Positions 48,510 through 56,582 of a stretch of 56,582 nt of DNA are shown here, piece after piece. Location: NCBI GenBank assembly GCA_021464525.1, contig JADRCO010000083.1:1-56582 (forward strand). The letters run 5' to 3'. The position numbers and the translations under genes are program-made. The notes under the pieces were generated by a model. That model worked only from the letters and a program-made list of their open reading frames with translations. It was not told the origin of the DNA and did not search any database. Each line of letters starts with the position of its first letter. Position 1 is the stretch's first letter. This DNA comes from Rhizophagus sp. LPA8_4_AMF. Its lineage: Eukaryota; Glomeromycota; Glomeromycetes; Glomerales; Glomeraceae.

Positions 48510-48765
48510 AAATCTCAGGGGGTAAATTATTTTTTCAAAGTATAAAATTCCCGAAGTATTCAGAAAATTCTTTCGCCAATCAGGCAATCAAAGTACATGA
48601 TTATGATTTAAGAACAAGCCACTGGCAAAGTTTATTATCTCTGGAAATACATGAAAATAGGATTCTGAAGGAATCGGGTTTTTTTTTCGTCAAAATTCAT
48701 TTTTAGTCCAAATAATCAAGAATTTTTAGTTAGCTGTACCAAAGAATCTATTACATTACGAACTG
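48510..48765 (+). pseudogene. Relic of a MACPF-like C-terminal region
   Basis: Around 48514-48560 a frame reads ISGGKLFFQSIKFPKYS, paralleling the IAGGQLFIKNFKDFPKH of the kinase-Sel1-MACPF proteins. At 48699-48764 IFSPNNQEFLVSCTKES parallels the IFSPINREIQVNCIKES block near the end of the same proteins. The roughly 300 residues that separate these blocks in intact genes are missing. This is a deletion relic lying just upstream of the MLKL-like gene at 48973. Confidence 0.55.
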
Positions 48766-48972
48766 GTAAGTCAAATTATCATTCAAGGGTATCGTTTAAT
48801 TATGTACAGTATCTAAGTGGTTAAGATCATTTGTCATGTGACAATTTATCATTTTTTTTAAGATTGACCGTTGAAAAGATCAGATTTGAGCGGATAAATT
48901 TTAATCAAAGATGAGAAATTTGATTATGATAATGGATAAATAAATAATTTAACTTCAAAATCAATAAGTAAC

Positions 48973-51491
48973 ATGTCAAATGAGATATCTTTTAAAGACA
49001 CAGACTCTCTTAAAAATTCTAGATTAAAAGAAGCTAAAGAAACTGTTATAGACTCTTCTAAATTTGCCTTAGAAGCCGTAAGTAATATAGGAGAAGCTGT
49101 TGGACCTTATCTTCCTTTGATAACAGCAGTAGCTGCACTTACACAACAAATTATAAAAGCATATGAAAGTGCTCAATATAATAAGAAATCATGCGCGACA
49201 TTGATCGAAAGAGTACAAGCAGCTGAAGTAGCTGTTCAAGCATTGAATCGGCGTAGACAAGAAAATGAAAAAAAATTTCGCAATCAATCATATTATTATT
49301 CCTTTGAAAGATTTGTTGCTATTTTGAGAGAAATTAAAGGATTTATTCAAGATGTAACTCATTTATCTGGTTATAGAAAATTTATTTCAAGTGTACACAT
49401 TAAAGAAAGATTTCAACAATTAATTACAGATTTTGATGGTGTTGTTGGAGACTTACAATTAGCAATGGTAATTGCTAATGAGGAGGAAAGGAAGATGGAT
49501 ATCGATATTCTACAAGAAGATATTAACGAAATGACCAAATTTTTAGAAAAAATCGAAGGTGGGGTGACAACTATTGATAAAAAGATCGGTAATGTACTCG
49601 AACACATCTTAACTTTAAAAGGCAAATCATCTGAAAAAGGTTTCAACCCTATTATTAATAGAATTGATTCAAATGAGTTAAAGGAACCTGTTGATAGTCA
49701 GCCATTTGTATCATCACGTAATAAGCACAAGATATATAAAAAACTTTATAGAGGTCAAGATGTAGCATGTAAACTTATTGCCGAAGATAAGTTTGACAAA
49801 TCATCGGAAACAGTTCCACCAATTTCAAGTAGGGTTCATTCTGAATTGGCAATGTTGAGTAATTTAGGAAATTGTGATTATATTATTAAATTTCATGGAT
49901 TATGTGAAAAGGATAGAAGCGTTTTGGGTGTATTTGGATGGGCAGAAAATGGAAATTTGAGAGAACTATATGAGAAATTTGATATTGAATGGCCTCGAAA
50001 ATTAAAAATTGCATTAAATATTTGCCGTGGAATTACTTTTCTTCATAGTTGGTAAGTAAAAGAATGCTTAATTTAACAAACTATATTATTTATACATCTC
50101 ACAAACACCAATATAGTCAAATTTTACATCATGATATTAGGTAGATATTTATATTTGTACTTTATTTCTTATAATTTATAACATTGAAATTTATTTTGAA
50201 TAATAATAAAGTAAATTCTTAAATTAGATGCGAAAACATATTGATAACCGAGAATCTAGAACCCAAAATTTCAAATTTCAAGTACAGTCGTCCTTTAAAC
50301 GCAAATTCTACCAACATTAGCAAGATTATGGAAATCGTTCGTTGGTTAGCTCCTGAAAAAATGAATTCAAAGAAAATACAGGAAGAAATTGCAGCTGCTG
50401 TTTCAGCAGTACAACAAGCACCGAAGAAACATGAAGGTAAGAACGTTGGTAAAGATGATGATTATGTTCCATATAACATACAATGTGAGATATTTAGGTA
50501 AATATTTAGTGTTGAAAACTGACTTATTTTTATTTGAAATATTTTAAATTAATATGTGTTCCGTTATCTTAGTTTTGGAATGTTACTCTGGGAATTAGCT
50601 TTTCAAAGATTTCCATATAAAGATATGGAAATTTCTGAAATTCAAAAACATGTATTAAATGGCAAAAGAGAACATTTAAATTTTCCTTTAAGTTCATATG
50701 GAGTTGAGAAAGAATATGGCAACATTATCAAAGTTGGTATGATTTATCTTTTTTAAAAATAATAATTTAGTAACTCTAAATGAAATTTAATAATAAATGT
50801 TAAATTTGCATTCTTAGCCTGGCAATCGGATCCATCTCTTCGTCCAGAATTAAGTTATTTATTCAATGATCTCGAAAATTTGAGTTCTCCTTTAATTTCA
50901 GATCGTTCATCTAGAGGATTAAATCCGAAAAGAAGTAATATTGGAATAACACCTATTGAATTGCCACCAGGAGATACAGAATTCGATTTAGATTTTATTT
51001 TGCCAATGATGAAACTTGAAGATGGAATAACAGCTCATAAGATGGGAGACAGAAAAAAAGCTTTTGAATGTTTTGAAAAGCATGCTGAAATAAATAATAA
51101 AGTTGCAAAATATTGGCTAGGTTATTATTATTGGGAAGGTTATATAGTTGAAAAAAATTTAGGTAAAGCAGTTGAATTATTTAAAGAAGCTGCTGATAAA
51201 GGAGTTCCTGATGCCCAATTAAAATATGCGTTTGCTTTATCAGATAAAAATAGTCCACTTAAATTTAATTTAAAAGAATTTGTGAAATATTTAACTATGG
51301 CAGCTGACAATGGAAATACTGCAGCTCAATTTAACCTGGGTGACTTATATTATAATGGAAAATTGGGTATATCAAAAGATGAAGAGAAAGGTTTGAATTA
51401 TTTAAAATTGGCAGCTATTAAAGGCCAATCAAAAGCTTGTGTTTTATTAGATAAGTTAAAAATTAATTATTTTGATGCATTTAAATTTTAA
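48973..51491 (+). CDS. MLKL-like four-helix bundle - kinase-like - Sel1 protein (5 exons)
   Basis: Exons 48973-50051, 50117-50140, 50228-50497, 50573-50736 and 50818-51491 join in frame to 736 codons. It starts directly with the helical region: PYLPLITAVAAL near residue 45, NKKSCATLIERV, SFERFVAILREI, SGYRKF and EEERKMDIDILQED, to about 210. This resembles the MLKL/HeLo N-terminal bundle. The kinase-like domain (about 254-520) has VACK, HHD from a 24-nt microexon and NFK in place of DFG. It is therefore likely ATP-binding at best, like MLKL itself. Sel1 repeats fill about 565-736. The N-terminal kinase present in its relatives at 37477 and 51748 is absent, although non-coding sequence just before its ATG still resembles the linker of the 51748 copy. 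This is the closest analogue in the window to a free-standing MLKL. Confidence 0.87.
50117..50140 (+). other. 24-nt microexon encoding the HxD catalytic loop
   Basis: Lies between ..atatag and gtagatattt. It supplies ILHHDI in the kinase-like domain and preserves the frame. Same length and position as the microexon at 39868. Confidence 0.85.
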
Positions 51492-51747
51492 ATTTATATA
51501 TAACTATAAAAAATAAATGCAATAAAATGTAATTGACATAAATTTTGTATTATAGTCACATGATTTTGTACTACACGAACTTTTTCTGAAAATGAACTAA
51601 CTAAATTTGTTCATAATCACAAAAAATCAGAATAAATTTCAAATATTAGTTCCCAACATTTTTATGGACATTTCTTTTTCTTTAGGTTAATTAAGAATTG
51701 GCATATAATGACAAATCGAAGTATTTAGCGTTATAGAATTAAATAAA

Positions 51748-54700
51748 ATGTCAAATATTGTAGAAACTTCAAATATTGACATCAAATGGTTAGAAAAATC
51801 AATTTCTGATGGACGTATCAGATATTATGAACCTTCGGATTTCAAAGATATTAAACCAGTAGGAAGAGGTTCATTCGGGGATGTCTTTCGTGCTAATTGG
51901 AGAAATATTTCTTTTGCTTTGAAATCTTTTAATGATGAACAATCTCTTAAAGAAATTGTTAAAGAGGTATTATATTTTATATTTTTGATTAAATAAACCA
52001 AACCAAAAACTTATATTATTTATTACGACTCAGTTAAAAATGCAACAGAATGTTGATTCTCATGAAAATATTTTACGATTTTATGGAATTACTAAATTTG
52101 AGATAAGTAAGTTTCAAAATATAAATTACTTATTGTATAAAGCAATAATTTCATATTTAACAAATAAATGATTTTTTTTTTAATTTTTTAGATTTTTATC
52201 AAGCAATAAAATATTCTTTAGTCTTGGAATACACTGATGGTGGTACATTAAGGGCATATTTAAAAAAGCATTTTAATGAATTTAATTGGGATGACAAATA
52301 TCAGTTAGCATCACAACTTGCAAATGCTGTAGAATTTATACATGAATGTGGTATTATTCATCGTGATCTGGTAATATTAATGGTCTTTATAAATATATAA
52401 ATATATATATATATATATCATATTTATTTTAATTAATTAATTATTGTGGTTTGATTTAATTTGTAGCATTCACATAATATACTTATACGTAAAAAAAATA
52501 TTAAATTGGCGGACTTTGGTTTATCAAAAAAAATTGCTGAAGCAACAAGCAATTCAAAAGTATTTGGTGTAATACCTTATAGACCAATATTAAGGGTAAT
52601 AAATATACATTAAATAAAAAGTCCGATGTATATAGCATTGGTGCTCTTATGTGGGAGATCTCAAGTGGACATCAACCGTTTAATGGGGAAGATTATGACG
52701 TAAGTTTAGCCTTGGCTATACTTGACGGAAGAAGATAAAGCATTATTGATGGAACTCCTAGTGCATATAGTAAATTATATAAAGGTAAATATTAATTATA
52801 TCATCGTTTTTTTTAGGCATTTAACAAAATCATTTTATTTTATCTAAATAGAATGTTGGAAATGTGAACCAGATGAACGTCCAAATATACAAAAAGTAGT
52901 TTTAACTCTTAAATCAATAATTTCTCCCGAAAAAAATGATAGAATTATGGATAATAACAATAAAGAAATAAGCAACAATGAAATGGATAAGTTAGCTTCA
53001 AAGTCATGCGAGTTAATGAATTTTGATGATTGTTCATTAAGCAATGCATCAAATCTTATTGATGTATCTACAAATAGCATAAGTTCGCAAAGTATCATAC
53101 CTAATATAGTTCGAGTTGATGATAAAGCATATTCTTCCAAACTTGCCTCAACTCTTAAATCAATAATTTCTCCCGAAAAAAACGATACAATTATGGTTAA
53201 TAACAATGAAGATATAAACAACAATGAAATGGATAAACTAGCTTCAAAATCAAAAAGTAACATGTCGAATGAGGTATCTTTTAAAGACACAAACTCTCTT
53301 AAAAATTCTAAATTAAAAGTAGCTAAAGAAACTCTTATAGACTTTCTAAATTTGCTTTAGTAGCCGTAAGTAGTGTAGGAGAAGCTGTTGGTCCTTATCT
53401 TCCTTTGATAACGACAGTAGCTGCACTTACACAACAAATTGTAAAAACATATGAAAGTGCTCAATATAATAAGAAATCATGCGCAGCGTTTGTTGACAGA
53501 GTACAAGCAGCTGAAGTAGCCGTTCAAACATTAAATCGGCGTAAACAAGAAAATAGAAAAAATTTTCGCAATCAATCATATTATTATTCCTTTGAAAGAT
53601 TTGTTGCTATTTTGAGAGAAATTAAAGGATTTATTCAAGATGTAACTCATTTATCTGGTTACAGAAAATTTATATCAAGTGTATACATTAAAGAAAGATT
53701 TCAACAATTAATTACAGATTTTGATAGTGTTGTCAGTGACTTGCAATTGCCAATGGTAATTGCTAATGAGGAGAAAAGAAAGATGGATATCGATATTCTA
53801 CAAGAAGATATTAACGAAATGACCAAATTTTTAGAAAAAATCGAAGGTGGGGTAACAACTATTGATAAAAAGATTAGTAATGTTCTCGAACACATCTTAA
53901 CTTTAAAAGGCAAATCATCTGAAAAGTTTTCAACCCTATTATCAATAGAATTGATTCAAATGAGTTAAAAGAACCTGTTGATGGTAGTCAACCAGTTGTA
54001 TCATCACGTAACAAGAATAAGATACATAAAAAACTTTATAGAGGTCAGGATGTGGCATGTAAACTTATTCCCGAAGAACTAAGTAAGCCTGATAAGTCTG
54101 ACAAATCATCAGAAACAGTTCCACCAATTTCAAGTAGGGTTCATTCTGAATTGGCAATGTTGAGTAATTTAGGAAATTGTGATCACATTATTAAATTTCA
54201 TGGATTATGTGAAATGATAGAGCGTTTTGGGTGTATTTGGATGGGCATAAAATGGAAATTTAAGAGAACTATATGAGAAATTTGATATTGAATGGCCTCG
54301 AAAATTAAACATTGCATTAAATATTTGCCGTGGAATTACTTTTCTTCATGGATGGTAAGTAAAAGAATGCTTAATTTAACAAACTATATTATTTATACAT
54401 CTCACAAACACCAATATAGTCAAATTTTACATCATGATATTAGGTAGATATTTATATTTGTACTTTATTTCTTATAATTTATAACATTGAAATTTATTTT
54501 GAATAATAATAAAGTAAATTCTTAAATTAGATGCGAAAACATATTGATAACCGAGAATCTAGAACCCAAAATTCAAATTTCAAGTACAGACGTCCTTTAA
54601 AAGCAATTACTACCAACATTAGCAAGATTACGGGAATCGTTCGTTGGTTAGCTCCTGAAAAAATGAACTCAAAGAAACAGGAAGAAATTGCGGCTGCTGC

Positions 54701-55726
54701 ACAACAGACGTCCAAGGAAATTGAAAGTAAGAAAGAGAGAAAAGATGATGATTTTGTTCCATATACCATACAATGTGAAATATTTAGGTAAATATATAGT
54801 GTTGAAAACTGACTTATTTTTATTTAAAGATATTTTAAATTAATAAATATTCTGTTATCTTAGTTTTGGAATGTTACTTTGGCATATAAAGATATGGAAA
54901 TTTCTGAAATTCAAAAATATGTACTAAGTGGTAAAAGAGAACATTTAAATTTTCCTTTAAGTTCATATGGAGTTGAGAAAGAATATGGCAACATTATTAA
55001 GGCTGGTATGATCTATCTTTTTAAAAAATAACAATTTAGTAAATTTATTTGCTCTAAATGAATTTAACAATTAAATGTTAAATTTGAATTCTTAGCCTGG
55101 CAATCGGATCCATCTCTTCGTCCAGAATTAATTTATTTATTCAATGATCTCGAAAATTTGAGTTCTCCTTTAATTTCAGATCGTTCACCTAGAGGATTAA
55201 ATCCGAAAAGAAGTGATATGGAAGTAACACCTATTGAATTGCCACCAGGAGATACAGAATTCGATTTAGATCTTATTTTGTCAATGATGAAACTTGAAGA
55301 TGGATTAACGGCTCATAAGGGGAGACCGAAAAAAAGCTTTTAAATGTTTTGAAAATAATAATGTTTATTGGCTAGGTTATTATTATTGGGAAGGTTATAT
55401 AGTTGATAAAAATTTAAGTAAAGCAGTTGAGTAATTTAAAGAAGCTGGGAGTTCCTGATGCCCAATTAAGATATGCGTTTGCTTTATCAGGTAAAAATAG
55501 TCCACTTAAATTTAATTTAGAAGAATTTATAAAATATTTGACTATGGGAGCTGATAATGGAAATACTGCGACCCAATTTAATTTGGGGGATCTATATTTC
55601 AATGGAAAATTGGGCATTTCAAAGGATGAAGATAAAGGTTTGAGTTATTTAAAATTGGCAGCTATTAAAGGCCAATCAAAAGCTTGTGCTATGTTGGATA
55701 AGTTAAGAATCAATTACTTCGTTTAA
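51748..55726 (+). pseudogene. Decayed kinase - MLKL-like - kinase-like - Sel1 gene
   Basis: Same layout as the gene at 37477, but its second half is very close to the neighbour at 48973. Kinase 1 (exons 51748-51966, 52034-52106, 52192-52370 and 52467 onward) keeps GRGSFGDVF, HRDL and DFG. A frameshift near 52588 and a nonsense TAA at 52736-52738 then break it. Further lesions include a deletion near 53345, a one-base loss near 53930, and frameshifts near 54215 and 54250. Another is a loss of about 25 bp near 54882. The Sel1 part has several more (55321-55450). The microexon (54420-54443) survives. No full product is possible, although separate pieces stay open, including a 187-codon stretch over the helical bundle (53405-53968). 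The linker contains a 250-bp-spaced internal duplication. Confidence 0.9.
52898..53258 (+). repeat. Internal duplication in the linker
   Basis: About 52898-53009 and 53148-53258 are near-identical (acttaaatcaataatttctc, then aacaatgaaatggataa). They lie 250 bp apart and in the same frame. The copies encode a hydrophilic N/D/K/S-rich linker between kinase 1 and the helical bundle in the decayed gene. Confidence 0.75.
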
Positions 55727-55780
55727 TCATTTAATGTGATGTATTTAAAAATGTTTATGAACAAAAAATAATATTTAATT

Positions 55781-56009
55781 GTCCGGAGCAAAGCGGAGGA
55801 CTATCTCTGGAGACGAAAATGTAAAAAATGTTTATCCCCTGAAAAACGTCCTTCCACAAAAATGATAACAATTTCCTTTTTTGAATAATCACACACTTCG
55901 TGTTATTTCTTTTTGGAACCCCCTGAAATATACTCGTTGTCACGTCACTGAAATTTTGTGCTACATTTGATGAATAAACAAACAAGTGAAAATTTTTTTT
56001 GCTCCGGAC
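55781..56009. mobile_element. 229-bp MITE-like element
   Basis: Ends are perfect 12-bp inverted repeats (gtccggagcaaa at 55781-55792, complement at 55998-56009). A second gcggaggac word lies just inside the left end. There is no coding capacity. Related end sequences occur singly at 32915-32935 and, shorter, at 31715. Confidence 0.6.
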
Positions 56010-56582
56010 CTACAACGGTTTCCGTTTTCCTAGTAATATACTCTTTACGACGAGAATGAAATATTAAAACTACAAGGCCTGTAGTAAGATGGTTCTGTAT
56101 GACATTATTGGAAAATTATTATTTATTAGAAATAAAAAGATGAATATATTTTGATAATATCTTTTTTGTATAACAAAATTAGGAAGGTGATGAAAATTTA
56201 TCCGTCAAATTTGTGTTTTCTCTATTGGTGAAACAAATTACAATTACAAAATTTCTCGTGATGAGAAATAAAAAGATTGGCGATAAAATACCCTACATTC
56301 TCTAATTTTTGATAACACATTTCTTATATTATGGAATAGGTACGGTATCATGTTGTTATGGGATTTAATAATTTTTATGTTAAAAAAAAATACGCTAATT
56401 CTACAAAGTTTTTTTATACTGTTTTTTACCATTTCACTAATTTCACCCCATAGTTCCTATTGGACGGTGACATATAAGGGGTGACAAATATGGATTTCAT
56501 AGTAATAAAAAAACTAAGTTCGTAAAATAAGGCTAAACCAATTTAATTATCTGTTTTACATTACATCCCCCATAAAAGTATA
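56010..56582. other. Intergenic to window end
   Basis: No gene recognised. The word gtgacatataagggg at 56467-56481 repeats a 15-base stretch inside the MITE at 388-402, suggesting another partial copy of that element that may continue beyond the window. Confidence 0.4.

Noticed and set aside
1-56582. CRISPR arrays, operons, rRNA and tRNA genes
   Set aside because: This is a eukaryotic nuclear window. No regularly spaced identical repeats of CRISPR type, and no tRNA-like or rRNA-like sequence was found by eye; a dedicated RNA scan was not possible.

Overview
The window looks like nuclear DNA of an arbuscular mycorrhizal fungus of the Rhizophagus (Glomeromycotina) type. It is very AT-rich. Its genes are split by short introns of about 65-150 bp with GT..AG ends. 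It holds the tyrosine-kinase-like/Sel1 protein families that are greatly expanded in that lineage, set in a background of small inverted-repeat elements and decayed genes. The species is an inference; no marker gene is present.

Layout. (1) 0-18 kb: two large intact paralogues (812-5563 and 13148-17881), each encoding a protein kinase domain, five or so Sel1 repeats, and a long C-terminal part with a MACPF-like signature. Between them lie a convergent stand-alone MACPF-like gene (8140-6146, minus) and a decayed third kinase copy (9425-9930). That copy breaks off directly against a relic of a retropepsin-like aspartic protease. (2) 18-30 kb: almost gene-free, with a 1.4 kb foldback element, a DIRS-like reverse transcriptase fragment, dispersed repeats and a 286 bp MITE. 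(3) 30-36 kb: an intact secreted berberine-bridge-type FAD oxidase (30058-31621) with tandem repeats directly upstream, and a second stand-alone MACPF-like gene (35429-33303, minus). (4) 37-56 kb: a group of MLKL-like genes. One is intact and unusually complete, kinase + HeLo/MLKL-type helical bundle + second kinase-like domain + Sel1 (37477-41234). One is intact but lacks the N-terminal kinase (48973-51491). One is a recently decayed full-length copy (51748-55726). Around them lie several relics, including pieces of the same families at 41975-42100 and 48510-48765.

How the parts may work together. Kinase domains (RIPK-like), an MLKL-like four-helix bundle with an attached kinase-like domain, Sel1 repeat scaffolds and MACPF-like (pore-former fold) domains occur side by side and fused in single polypeptides. 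This is the parts list of a necroptosis- or incompatibility-type programmed cell death or self/non-self recognition system. Function is inferred from domain resemblance only. The exon models of the four intact large genes join in frame throughout, with total coding lengths divisible by three and domain-consistent junctions. They have no transcript support here.

Three observations stand out: the RIPK-MLKL-like fusion, the kinase-Sel1-MACPF fusion, and a 24-nt microexon that carries the catalytic-loop HxD motif of the second kinase-like domain in all three MLKL-like copies.
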